Assembly: GCF_001424755.1 (NCBI RefSeq)
Contig: NZ_LMRF01000003.1
Span: forward strand, 1 to 64,000
Direction: 5' to 3'
Origin: Marmoricola sp. Leaf446
GTDB lineage: Bacteria > Actinomycetota > Actinomycetes > Propionibacteriales > Nocardioidaceae
Length of the DNA: 64,000 bases
Of this stretch, positions 16,107 through 24,751 are shown in pieces. The notes under the pieces were generated by a model. It was given only the letters and a program-made list of their open reading frames with translations. It was not told the DNA's origin and made no database searches. The position numbers and the translations under genes are program-made. The stretch's first letter is position 1; every line of letters begins with the position of its first letter.

Positions 16107-16838
16107 CTAGCCCGCGGGCACGCCCAGCGCGAGGTCGACGGCGTCGTCGAGCAGCATCCGCCAGGTGCGCACGCGCGTCGCGTCGACGGACGCGCGGTTC
16201 CACGAGCCGCCCTCGCGGGCCGAGGCGCCGACGGCGAAGCGGCGTACTCCGGCGCGCGCGAGCCACGGCACCAGCGCCGGCGTCAGCCCACCGCCCGCGA
16301 CGACCAGCGGAGCGAGCGCGGGGTCGGCGTGCAGCCGGGACAGCAGCTCCTCGGCGCCGTGCTCGAGCCCGCGGGTGGAGCCGGCGGTGACGACGCCGTC
16401 GAGCCCGGGCAGGTGGCGCACGTCGCGCCAGGCGGTGCGCTGCTCGAGCGTCGCGTCGAAGCCGTCGAAGAGCCACGGCACGTGGCCGAGCTCGCGCGAC
16501 ATCTCCGCGCAGGAGGCGCCGTCGACCTCGAGGTCGCGGTCGAGGAACCCGAAGGCGAGGCCGGCGGCCCCGAGCTCGAGGTACGTCGCCCCCAGCGCCA
16601 CCAGCCGGTGGAAGGGCAGCTCGTCATGGCGCAGCACCACCCACACCGGCAGGTCGGTCTCGCGCACGACGGTCGAGAGCAGAGCCGGCTCGGGCGAGTG
16701 GTGGCCCTGGTCGGGGGCCCCGCCGGGGAACGAGCCGAGCAGCAGCCGGTCGGCGCCGCCGGCCTGGGCGGGGGCCGCGTCGCGCCCGCGCGTGACGACG
16801 ACGTCGAGGCGTGCGGGGTCAGGGGTCACAATGGTCAT
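16107..16838 (-). CDS. cutC: CutC-family TIM-barrel protein
   Basis: 243 residues; ADRLLLGSFPGG, RETDLPVWVVLRHDE, LGATYLELGAAGLAFGFLD and VAGGGLTPAL follow the CutC barrel. The family was first linked to copper tolerance, but that role is disputed; a (beta/alpha)8 enzyme of unknown substrate is safer. The ATG at 16838 is used, and its coding start is interleaved with a plus-strand ATG at 16831. It faces the PH-like gene with only one base between stops. Confidence 0.8.
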   Translation of the reverse strand: MTIVTPDPARLDVVVTRGRDAAPAQAGGADRLLLGSFPGGAPDQGHHSPEPALLSTVVRETDLPVWVVLRHDELPFHRLVALGATYLELGAAGLAFGFLDRDLEVDGASCAEMSRELGHVPWLFDGFDATLEQRTAWRDVRHLPGLDGVVTAGSTRGLEHGAEELLSRLHADPALAPLVVAGGGLTPALVPWLARAGVRRFAVGASAREGGSWNRASVDATRVRTWRMLLDDAVDLALGVPAG

Positions 16839-17202
16839 CGTGACATCCCCCGACCCCGTCATGGCGGCACGCGCCCTGGTGTTGCACGACCTGGAGGCGA
16901 GCGGGGTGGCCGACGCGGCCTCGGTGTCGCTGCTCGAGTCCGCCCTGGCCGACCGCGGGTGGTGGCTGGAGCAGTGGGCCGAGGGCCGCGACTTCGTCGT
17001 GGGCCTGGTGGCGCAGGACGTGCAGGACGCGCTGCTCGACTCCCGCGGCCGGTGGCCGCTGTGCCACTGGTGCGACCACGCCGACCCCCACCCGGTGCAC
17101 GTGCAGCCCGACCTCGGCGGCCCCGAGCCGACCTGGGTCTGCGAGGTCTCCCAGACCGCCGTGGCCCCGGTCGGCGAGCTCCCGACGACCCGGGCCGGCT
17201 AG
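16831..17202 (+). CDS. small conserved protein of unknown function
   Basis: About 123 residues (113 if the ATG at 16861 is used, 120 from the GTG at 16840). The N-terminal half is helical and acidic (LEASGVADAASVSLLESALADRGWWLEQWAEG). The C-terminal half has a CHWC followed by DHADPHPVHVQPDLGG and a single further Cys (WVCEV), which could bind metal, though a full zinc-finger set is not obvious. AGGGG five bases before 16831 favours that start. It overlaps the divergent cutC start and its stop overlaps the convergent GntR gene. I do not recognise the family. Confidence 0.6.
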   Translation: MVIVTSPDPVMAARALVLHDLEASGVADAASVSLLESALADRGWWLEQWAEGRDFVVGLVAQDVQDALLDSRGRWPLCHWCDHADPHPVHVQPDLGGPEPTWVCEVSQTAVAPVGELPTTRAG

Positions 17203-17939
17203 CGCAGGTGCTCGGGCCGGAGCACCGGGACCCAGAGGGTGTAGCGGTCGGCTCGGTAGACGCTGCGGGTCACCTCGACGACGTTCTCGCGGCAGAACGC
17301 GCGCCGTGAGATGTGCAGCACCGGGGAGCCCGGCTCGAGCTCGAGGTGCTCGGTCTCGTCCTCGGTGGCGATGCCCGCCAGCACCGAGTCCTCGCCCCAG
17401 GTCGGCATCAGGTCACGCATCGCGAGCCAGAAGTAGAGGCTGCTGGGCAGCGCCTCGTCGAGGAAGGTCGGGAACAGGTCGAGGGAGAGGTAGACGTGCT
17501 GGATGGCCATCGGCACGCCGTCGGCCAGGCGCAGCCGCTGCCAGTGGACGATCGCGGAACCCTCGTCGATCTCCAGCGCGCGGGCCACGCCGGGCCCGGC
17601 GCTCTCGCGACGGGCCAGGAGGGTCCGGGACTCCGGCTTCTTGCCGCGCCGCTCCATCTCCTCGGTGTAGGCCGAGAGCCGCATCTGCATGTCGATGAGG
17701 GGCTTGGTCACGAAGGTGCCGCGACCGGCCACGCGCTCCAGCAGCCCCTGGGCCACCAACGCGTCGATGGCGTGGCGCACCGTCATCCGGGCGACGCCGA
17801 ACTGCTCGGCCAGGTCACGCTCGGACGGGGCGGGCGTGCCGGGCTCGGCGCTGACGATCACCGACCGGACGTACTCGCGGACGAGCACGTGCTTGCGGCC
17901 GCGGCGGCCGCCGCCGCGCGTCGAGCGCTCCTCTGTCAC
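17199..17939 (-). CDS. GntR/HutC-family transcriptional regulator
   Basis: 246 residues. The N-terminal winged helix-turn-helix (SERDLAEQFGVARMTVRHAIDALVAQG, about residues 40-65) and following GRGTFV are standard GntR. The C-terminal UTRA effector domain (about 90-240) contains QHVYLSLDLFP and RRAFCRENVVEV. It is similar in build to sugar-phosphate-responsive regulators such as DasR and NagR. GGAG lies eight bases before the GTG start. No sugar operon is adjacent, so the target genes are unknown. Confidence 0.88.
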   Translation of the reverse strand: MTEERSTRGGGRRGRKHVLVREYVRSVIVSAEPGTPAPSERDLAEQFGVARMTVRHAIDALVAQGLLERVAGRGTFVTKPLIDMQMRLSAYTEEMERRGKKPESRTLLARRESAGPGVARALEIDEGSAIVHWQRLRLADGVPMAIQHVYLSLDLFPTFLDEALPSSLYFWLAMRDLMPTWGEDSVLAGIATEDETEHLELEPGSPVLHISRRAFCRENVVEVTRSVYRADRYTLWVPVLRPEHLR

Positions 17940-18057
17940 GTCGGTGACTCCTTCTCCGGGTCGGGCCAGCGTGCCACCCGAGCAACCTAGCCGGGGTCGG
18001 TGCCGCCGTGGGACCTCGGGCCCGAAAATCTTGGGTCGAGGTGGGCGACCGGCGTCA

Positions 18058-20595
18058 TCACTCGCGGGAGACGGCGTCCAGGACGTCCAGCCGTGCCGCG
18101 CGGCGCGCCGGGAGCACCGCGGCGACCAGGCCGATGACGACCGCAGCGAGGAGGTAGCCCGCCAGGCTCCACCACGGCACCCGCGTCACCTCCAGGCCCT
18201 CGTCACGGAGCGACTGCATCAGCGCGAGCCCGAAGACCAGGCCGAGCCCCAGCCCGAGCAGGGCGCCCAGGACGGCGATGGCCACCGACTCCAGCCCGAT
18301 CATGCGGCGCAGCTGCCGGCGGTCGACGCCGATCGCGCGCAGCAGGCCGATCTCGCGGGTGCGCTCGACGACCGACAGGCCCAGGGTGTTCACCACCCCG
18401 AGGACGGCGATCACCAGGGCCAGGCCGAGCAGGGCGTAGATCATCAGCACGAGCCGGTCGATCGGCTCGCGTTGCTCCGCGGCGTACTCCACCTGGTCCT
18501 TGACGGTGAGGATCGGCAGGTCGGCGGTGACGTCCTCGATGCCGGTCTTCACGGCGGCGGCGTCGGCTCCCGGGGCGACGGCGACGAGCAGGGCGGAGTC
18601 CTCGGGCGGGTAGCCGCCCTCGCGCAGCACCTGCAGGGTCGTCAGGTAGCCCGCGACCGCGGCGTCGTGGATGCCCACGACCCGCAGCTCCCGCGGCCCG
18701 CTCGGGAAGCGGAAGGTGACCTCGTCGCCGACCGCCAGGCCGTCCTCGCGCGCCTTCTCCTCACCGACGAGCAGGGTGTCGCCACGCAGGTCCGACAGCG
18801 ACCCGGCGAGCAGGTCCAGCCGCAGCACGTCGGGCAGCGTCCGCGGGTCGGCCGCGGTGAGGAAGGCACGGCCGTCGGCGGTGCGGCTCTCCGCGGTCCG
18901 CAGCCGGGTCACCGACCCGACCCCCGCGACCCCCTCGACGCGGTCCGCGACCTCGGCGCTGAACGGCTGCCCGATCGCGTTGCTGACCACGACGTCGCCC
19001 AGGAAGCTGCGGGCCACGGTCCGGTCGACACTCGCCCCCGCCGAGCTGCCCGCGACCGACATCGTGGTGACCAGGGTGAGCCCGATCATCAGCGCCGACG
19101 CGGTGGCGGCGGTGCGGCGCGGGTTGCGCAGCGCGTTCTCGCCGGCCAGCCGACCGACGGTCCCGAAGCCCCGGGTGTACGCCGACACCACGACGCGCAG
19201 GAACGGCCGAGCCAGCACCGGGCTGGCCGCGGCGACCCCGAGGATCGCCAGCAGCGCGCCCACCCCGACCCAGTAGCCGGGCTGCGACACCGCGGCCAGC
19301 AGGCCCACCGCCCCGAGCGCCGCCCCGGCGAGCACCAGCAGCAGCCCGGCCCAGCCGCGCAGCCGCAGCGCCGACTCCGGCATCGCCACGTCGTCGCGCA
19401 GCGCGGCGACCGGGGCGATCCGCGCTGAGCGACGGGCGGGGAGGTAGGCCGCCACGACGGTGACCAGCACCCCGACGGCCAGCGCGGCCAGCGGCGTGCG
19501 CGCCTCGATGACCAGGGCCTGCGAGCTGAGGTCGAGGCCCAGCCGGGAGAACAGCGCCTGGATGCCGAGCGCCAGCAGCACGCCGAGCCCGAGCCCGACG
19601 GTGCTGCCGAGCAGCCCGACCACGAGCGCCTCGAACAGCACCGACCGGGTGACCTGGCCGCGCGAGGCGCCCAGCGCACGCAGCAGCGCCAGCTCGCGGC
19701 TGCGCTGCGCCACCAGCATCGAGAAGGTGTTGACGATGAGGAAGGAGCCGACCACCAGCGCGATGCCGGCGAAGACGAGCAGGAACACCGTGAGGAACGA
19801 GATCGCCTCGAGCAGCCCGCTGGCCGAGGCGGCGGCGGCCTTCTCCCCGGTCTGGGCGGTGAGCCCGTCGGGCAGCACCCGGGCCACCTGCGTGCGCAGC
19901 TCGTCCTGGCTGACCCCGGGACGCGCGGTGACCCAGACGCTGGTGAAGACCTCGCGGTCCTCGAGGAAGAGACGCTGGGTGGTCGCGGTGTCGAACAGCG
20001 CCACGCTGGCCCCGTTGAGCGAGCCGCCGTCGGGGAAGTCGGCCAGCCCGACCAGCGTCGGGGTGAGCAGCGCGCGCTCGCCGACGCTGACCAGCCGGAC
20101 GCGGTCGCCGAGGGCGTACCCGGCCCGCCGGGCGGTGGCGGTGTCGATCGCCACCTCCTGCTCACCACGGGGCGAGCGTCCCCGGAGCACCTGGAGCGGC
20201 TCGACGCCGCCGGCCGCGGGGGCGGTGGAGTCGTTGCGCCAGATGCCCGGGGCACCCTGGCCGCCGACCACCCGGCCGTTGGCGCCGACCACGAAGACGC
20301 CCGACCCCGAGGCCCGGCCGTCGGCGCGGGCGGCCCCCGGCAGCGCGGCCAGGTCGGCGACCACGGCGGCGGGCACGGTGAGCGTCGTACGGTCCGAGCC
20401 GCTGGTCGCCGCGCCGGTCGGCTCCACGACGACGTCGCCCACCGAGCTGTCGAAGATCGAGGTGAAGCTGCGGTCCAGGGTGTCGGTGAAGATCAGCGTG
20501 CCGGCGACGAAGGCGACGCCGAGCACGATGGCCAGGGTGCTGGTCAGCAGCCGGAGCCGGCGTCCGAGCAGGCTCCGCCACGCGGCGCGCAGCAC
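18058..20595 (-). CDS. MacB/FtsX-type ABC transporter permease
   Basis: 845 residues with two FtsX-like membrane units: an N-terminal helix, a periplasmic MacB-like domain, three helices at about 260-430, a second extracytoplasmic domain, and three more helices near the C-terminus. VNTFSMLVAQRSRELALLRALGASRGQV and VERTREIGLLRAIGVDRRQL are the paired FtsX signatures. It probably exports or releases a lipid, peptide or drug, or transmits a signal, with the ATPase encoded two bases upstream. The GTG at 20595 is chosen because TVLRAAWRSLL is the normal family start. Confidence 0.88.
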   Translation of the reverse strand: MLRAAWRSLLGRRLRLLTSTLAIVLGVAFVAGTLIFTDTLDRSFTSIFDSSVGDVVVEPTGAATSGSDRTTLTVPAAVVADLAALPGAARADGRASGSGVFVVGANGRVVGGQGAPGIWRNDSTAPAAGGVEPLQVLRGRSPRGEQEVAIDTATARRAGYALGDRVRLVSVGERALLTPTLVGLADFPDGGSLNGASVALFDTATTQRLFLEDREVFTSVWVTARPGVSQDELRTQVARVLPDGLTAQTGEKAAAASASGLLEAISFLTVFLLVFAGIALVVGSFLIVNTFSMLVAQRSRELALLRALGASRGQVTRSVLFEALVVGLLGSTVGLGLGVLLALGIQALFSRLGLDLSSQALVIEARTPLAALAVGVLVTVVAAYLPARRSARIAPVAALRDDVAMPESALRLRGWAGLLLVLAGAALGAVGLLAAVSQPGYWVGVGALLAILGVAAASPVLARPFLRVVVSAYTRGFGTVGRLAGENALRNPRRTAATASALMIGLTLVTTMSVAGSSAGASVDRTVARSFLGDVVVSNAIGQPFSAEVADRVEGVAGVGSVTRLRTAESRTADGRAFLTAADPRTLPDVLRLDLLAGSLSDLRGDTLLVGEEKAREDGLAVGDEVTFRFPSGPRELRVVGIHDAAVAGYLTTLQVLREGGYPPEDSALLVAVAPGADAAAVKTGIEDVTADLPILTVKDQVEYAAEQREPIDRLVLMIYALLGLALVIAVLGVVNTLGLSVVERTREIGLLRAIGVDRRQLRRMIGLESVAIAVLGALLGLGLGLVFGLALMQSLRDEGLEVTRVPWWSLAGYLLAAVVIGLVAAVLPARRAARLDVLDAVSRE

Positions 20596-20597
20596 GG

Positions 20598-21368
20598 TCA
20601 GGCGCCCCGCTCGTGGTCGGTCATCCGCGCCAGCACCGTCTCGCGGGTGGGCGAGCGCAGCTCCCCGGCGACTCGGCCGTCGGCCAGGAAGACCACGCGG
20701 TCGGTCCACGCCGCGGCGACCGGGTCGTGGGTGACCATCACGATCGACTGGCCGAACTCGTCGACGGCCCGCCGGAGCAGGGCCAGCACCTCCGCGCCCG
20801 ACCGGGAGTCGAGGTTGCCGGTGGGCTCGTCGGCGAAGACCACGGTGGGGCGGCTCATCAGCGCCCGGGCCACGGCCACCCGCTGCTGCTGCCCGCCGGA
20901 GAGCTGCTGCGGCCGGTGGGAGAGCCGGTCGGCGATCCCGACCGCCCCGACCACGAGCTCCCACCAGGCGGGGTCGGGCCGACGGCCCGCAATGGCGAGC
21001 GGCAGCGCGATGTTCTCCTGGGCCGACAGCGTCGGGACCAGGTTGAAGGACTGGAACACGAAGCCGATCCGGTCGCGCCGCAGCCGGGTCAGCCGGGTGT
21101 CGTCGAGCCGGGAGAGGTCGTCCTCGCCCAGCAGCACCCGGCCCGAGGTGGGCGTGTCGAGGGCCGCGCAGCAGTGCATCAGGGTCGACTTGCCCGATCC
21201 CGAGGGGCCCATCACGGCCGTGAACTCGGCCCCACCGAGGTCCAGGCTCACCCCGTCGAGCGCCCGCACCTCGCCGGCGCCCGTGCCGTAGACCTTGGTC
21301 AGGTCGCGGACCACCACCACCGGCTCCACCGCGCCCGCCGACACCGTGTCCGCCTCCCCCGCCACCAT
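20598..21368 (-). CDS. LolD/MacB-type ABC transporter ATP-binding protein
   Basis: 256 residues. Walker A GPSGSGKST (about residue 50), Q-loop FVFQSFNLVPTL, signature LSGGQQQRVAVARAL, Walker B VVFADEPTGNLDSRSG and the switch His in MVTHDP are all present. The DEPTGNLDS form is diagnostic of the MacB/LolD group and pairs with the FtsX-type permease immediately downstream. The ATG at 21368 starts MVAGEADTVS; upstream in-frame sequence is Arg/Pro noise. A CAGACT sequence seven bases before the ATG is close to the leaderless box but lacks its first T. Confidence 0.9.
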   Translation of the reverse strand: MVAGEADTVSAGAVEPVVVVRDLTKVYGTGAGEVRALDGVSLDLGGAEFTAVMGPSGSGKSTLMHCCAALDTPTSGRVLLGEDDLSRLDDTRLTRLRRDRIGFVFQSFNLVPTLSAQENIALPLAIAGRRPDPAWWELVVGAVGIADRLSHRPQQLSGGQQQRVAVARALMSRPTVVFADEPTGNLDSRSGAEVLALLRRAVDEFGQSIVMVTHDPVAAAWTDRVVFLADGRVAGELRSPTRETVLARMTDHERGA

Positions 21369-21485
21369 GCGGCCCAGTCTGCCCCGGTCCGCCACGCCCG
21401 CCCGCGGTCGACGACGCTCGGCCCCCGGTCCTTCCGGCGGCCCGTCCCCGCGAGCACGCGGGCGCGCCCGGGTTGGGGCCCTGGT

Positions 21486-21491
21486 TAGGGT
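21486..21491 (+). promoter_or_regulatory. candidate -10 box TAGGGT for the idi-crt operon
   Basis: Would give a leader of about 30 bases that includes AGGAG at 21513-21517, nine bases before the GTG at 21527. It is the only good TANNNT in the gap. Confidence 0.45.
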
Positions 21492-21526
21492 CGGGGTAGC
21501 CGCATCCCATCCAGGAGCCATCCCCC

Positions 21527-22120
21527 GTGACCGTGCGACCCGCGTCCACCTCGACGGCCGTCCCCGACGACGTCGTGCTGCTCGACGACGACGGCACCCC
21601 CACCGGCACCGCGCCGCGCCTCGCCGTGCACGACACCGACACGCCTCTCCACCTGGCGTTCTCGCTGCACCTCATCGACCCGCAGGGGCGCACCCTGCTG
21701 ACCCGGCGGGCCCTGCCCAAGCGCACCTGGCCCGGGGTCTGGACCAACTCCTGCTGCGGCCACCCCCGCCCCGGGGAGTCCCCGGCGGCCGCGGCCCGCC
21801 GTCGGGTCGCCGAGGAGCTCGGCGTCGACGTCGGGGAGCCGACCCTGGTGCTGCCCGACTTCCGCTACCGCGCCGTCGACGCCGGCGGCGTGGTGGAGAA
21901 CGAGATCTGCCCGGTCCACGCCGTGGCCGTCGAGCCCGACCTGGGGCTGCGGCCGGACCCCGCCGAGGTGGCCGAGACGGCATGGGTGCCCTGGGCCGAC
22001 CTGCACGAGGCGGTGACCCGCACCCCCATGGTCTTCAGCCCCTGGATGGTGCTGCAGGTCCGCGCCCTCGGTCCCGACCTCCCGCTCGGCTCGACACCCG
22101 AGGGCGGCGCACGACCGTGA
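21527..22120 (+). CDS. idi: isopentenyl-diphosphate delta-isomerase, type 1
   Basis: 197 residues, NUDIX fold. It interconverts IPP and DMAPP, supplying the primer for prenyl chains. The catalytic Cys sits in TNSCCGHPRPGE (about residue 77), the NUDIX helix AAARRRVAEELGV follows, and ENEICPVHAV carries the second catalytic acidic residue. First gene of the plus-strand carotenoid operon; its TGA overlaps the GTG of crtE. Good AGGAG upstream. Confidence 0.93.
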   Translation: MTVRPASTSTAVPDDVVLLDDDGTPTGTAPRLAVHDTDTPLHLAFSLHLIDPQGRTLLTRRALPKRTWPGVWTNSCCGHPRPGESPAAAARRRVAEELGVDVGEPTLVLPDFRYRAVDAGGVVENEICPVHAVAVEPDLGLRPDPAEVAETAWVPWADLHEAVTRTPMVFSPWMVLQVRALGPDLPLGSTPEGGARP

Positions 22121-23220
22121 ACGCCGCCCTGGCGCCCGTCCCGCACCCGGTCCCCGACGCGCAGGCGTCGCTGCGGGCCGTCGAGATGCTGCTGCTGGAG
22201 CGGCTGCGCGCGCTGCGCGAGGAGTGGCACGCCGGCGCCGAGGCCCGTGACACCGTGCTCGGCGACCAGGACGTGCCCGACCTGCTGACCGGCCTGGTGC
22301 TGGCCGGCGGCAAGCGGTTCCGCCCGCTGCTGTGTCACTGGGGCTGGGTCGCGGTGCCCGACGCTGCGCCCGCGACCCACGACGACATGGTCGCGGTGGG
22401 CGCGGCGCTCGAGCTGCTGCACGCCTTCGCCCTCGCGCAGGACGACGTGATGGACCGGTCGGGCACCCGGCGCGGCCGGCCGGCCGTCCACGTCCTCGCC
22501 ACCGAGCGGCACCGGGCGGCCCACGGCCACGACGACGCCGAGCGCTACGGCGACTCGATCGCGGTGCTGGCGGGCGACCTCGGCCACGCGGAGGCCGACG
22601 ACCTCGTGGGCGAGCTGCCGGCCGACGTACGCCGGCTGTGGCGACGCACCTGCGTGGAGCTGGTGCGCGGCCAGGCCCGCGACCTCGCCGACGCCGCCCG
22701 CGGCGGTGACGGCGACGCGCTGCGCCGAGCGCTCGAGGTGGCCCGGGCCAAGTCCGGCGCCTACACCATCCAGCGGCCGGTCGAGCTCGGCGCCACCGTC
22801 GCCGGCGCCGACGCCGCGACCCTGGCGCCGCTCGGCGACTACGGCCGCCACCTCGGCGAGGCGTTCGCGCTGCGCGACGACCTGCTCGGCGTGTGGGGCA
22901 GCCCCGAGGCCACCGGCAAGCCGGTCGGCGACGACCTGCGGCTCGGCAAGTCCACCGTCCTGCTCGCGATCGCCGAGCAGCGTCTCGGCGGCGCGGGCGC
23001 CGCCGCGCTGCGCCGCGTGCGCCGCCAGACCCACGACGAGGCCGACGTCGCCACCCTCGCCGAGGCGATGGTCCGCGACGGCGTCCGCGACGAGGTGGAG
23101 GAGATGGTCGAGCACCGCGTCGACCGCTCCCTCGCCGCCCTCGACCACCACCGGCTCAGCGACGAGGGTGTCGCCGGGCTGGCCGAGGTCGCCCGCCGTG
23201 TCGCCTGGCGACAGCGGTGA
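22117..23220 (+). CDS. crtE: geranylgeranyl-diphosphate synthase (polyprenyl synthetase)
   Basis: 367 residues. It condenses IPP units onto allylic primers. The first Asp-rich motif is DDVMD (about residue 109) with SGTRRGRPA after it, and the second is DDLLG in ALRDDLLGVWG; GGKRFRP near residue 67 binds IPP. Chain length is inferred from context (crtI, crtB follow) rather than from the residues before the first motif. The GTG at 22117 lies within the idi stop (GTGA). Confidence 0.9.
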   Translation: MNAALAPVPHPVPDAQASLRAVEMLLLERLRALREEWHAGAEARDTVLGDQDVPDLLTGLVLAGGKRFRPLLCHWGWVAVPDAAPATHDDMVAVGAALELLHAFALAQDDVMDRSGTRRGRPAVHVLATERHRAAHGHDDAERYGDSIAVLAGDLGHAEADDLVGELPADVRRLWRRTCVELVRGQARDLADAARGGDGDALRRALEVARAKSGAYTIQRPVELGATVAGADAATLAPLGDYGRHLGEAFALRDDLLGVWGSPEATGKPVGDDLRLGKSTVLLAIAEQRLGGAGAAALRRVRRQTHDEADVATLAEAMVRDGVRDEVEEMVEHRVDRSLAALDHHRLSDEGVAGLAEVARRVAWRQR

Positions 23221-23251
23221 GCGTCACCCCCCACCCCCCTGAGGACTCCCC

Positions 23252-24751
23252 ATGAGCACCGTCGTCGTCATCGGAGCCGGTCTCGCCGGCCTCGCCACCG
23301 CCTGTCACCTCGTCGGGAGCGGCCACGAGGTCGTCGTCGTCGAGCGCGGCACCATCCCGGGCGGCCGCGCCGGACGCGTCGAGCGCGACGGCTACACCTT
23401 CGACACCGGTCCCACCGTGATGACCATGCCGGGGCTGCTCGAGGACGCCACCCGCGCCGCCGGCAGCGACCTGTCCGACGTCATCACGCTGCGCCAGCTC
23501 GACCCGGCGTACCGCGCCCGCTTCGCCGACGGCAGCGAGATCCACGTCCGCGCCGGCCACGAGGCGATGCGGGCCGAGATCGAAGCCACCTGCGGCAGCA
23601 AGGACGCCGTCGCCTTCGACGGCTTCGTCGACTGGCTGCAGCGCCTCTACGCCATCGAGATGCCGCACTTCATCGACACCAACTTCGACTCCCCGCTCGA
23701 CCTGCTGCGCAACCCCGGGGCGGCGGCGCGCCTGGTCGCCATGGGGGGCTTCGGCAAGCTCGGCCCGGCCGTGCGCCGTCGATTCTCCGACGAGCGGCTG
23801 CGGCGGCTGTTCACGTTCCAGGCGATGTACGCCGGCCTGCCGCCCAGCTCCGCGCTGAGCCTGTACGCCGTGATCACCTACATGGACTGCATCGAGGGCG
23901 TCTACTTCCCCGAGGGCGGCATGAGCCAGGTGCCGCGCTCGCTGGAGCGGGCCGCCACCCGCGGCGGCGTCGACCTGCGCTACGGCCAGACCGTGACCCG
24001 GATCCTGCGCCGCGGCGTCGACGGCGGCGTGGCCGGCGTCGAGGTCGACGGCGGCGAGCAGCTGCGTGCCGACGCCGTGGTCTGCACCCTCGACCTGCCC
24101 GTCGCCTACGAGCGGCTGCTGCCCGACCTGCGACCGGGGCGCGTCGTGCGCAAGGGCACCTACTCCCCCTCCGCCGTGGTGTGGCACGTCGGAGCCCGGG
24201 GCCAGGTCGCGCCCGGCACCGACCACCACAACATCCACTTCGGCGAGGCCTGGGACAGCTCCTTCGACGCGCTGATCAACCAGGGCCGGCTGATGCCCGA
24301 CCCGTCGCGGCTGGTCACGGTGCCCTCGCTCAGCGACCCGTCGCTGGCCGCGCCCGGCGGCACCACGATGTACGTCCTGGAGCCGGTGCCCAACCTGGCC
24401 GGCAAGGTCGACTGGAAGGCCCAGCGCGCGCCGATGCGCGACTCGCTGCTGCGCTTCCTCGAGACCGAGGGCTACCCCACCGACATCGTCGCCGAGGAGC
24501 TGGTCGACCCGCTCGACTGGCAGGCCGACGGCATGGCCCAGGGCACGCCGTTCGCGCTCGCCCACACCTTCGCGCAGACCGGTCCGTTCCGGCCGCCCAA
24601 CGCGGAGAAGCGGGTGCCCGGGCTGTTCTTCGCCGGCTCCGGCACCACCCCCGGGGTGGGCGTCCCGATGGTGCTGGTCTCGGGCAAGCTCGCGGCGCAG
24701 CGCGCCACGGCGTACCTCCCGACGACGCGGCGCGAGGCGGTGGCCCGGTGA
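23252..24751 (+). CDS. crtI: phytoene desaturase
   Basis: 499 residues. N-terminal FAD-binding motif VIGAGLAGLATACHLVGSG, then GRAGRVERDGYTFDTGPTV, and the C-terminal carotenoid-oxidoreductase signature FFAGSGTTPGVGVPMVLVSG. It introduces the four double bonds that turn phytoene into lycopene. GAGGA precedes the ATG, and the stop overlaps the GTG of the next gene. The number of desaturation steps cannot be read from sequence, though the presence of lycopene cyclases implies lycopene. Confidence 0.93.
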   Translation: MSTVVVIGAGLAGLATACHLVGSGHEVVVVERGTIPGGRAGRVERDGYTFDTGPTVMTMPGLLEDATRAAGSDLSDVITLRQLDPAYRARFADGSEIHVRAGHEAMRAEIEATCGSKDAVAFDGFVDWLQRLYAIEMPHFIDTNFDSPLDLLRNPGAAARLVAMGGFGKLGPAVRRRFSDERLRRLFTFQAMYAGLPPSSALSLYAVITYMDCIEGVYFPEGGMSQVPRSLERAATRGGVDLRYGQTVTRILRRGVDGGVAGVEVDGGEQLRADAVVCTLDLPVAYERLLPDLRPGRVVRKGTYSPSAVVWHVGARGQVAPGTDHHNIHFGEAWDSSFDALINQGRLMPDPSRLVTVPSLSDPSLAAPGGTTMYVLEPVPNLAGKVDWKAQRAPMRDSLLRFLETEGYPTDIVAEELVDPLDWQADGMAQGTPFALAHTFAQTGPFRPPNAEKRVPGLFFAGSGTTPGVGVPMVLVSGKLAAQRATAYLPTTRREAVAR

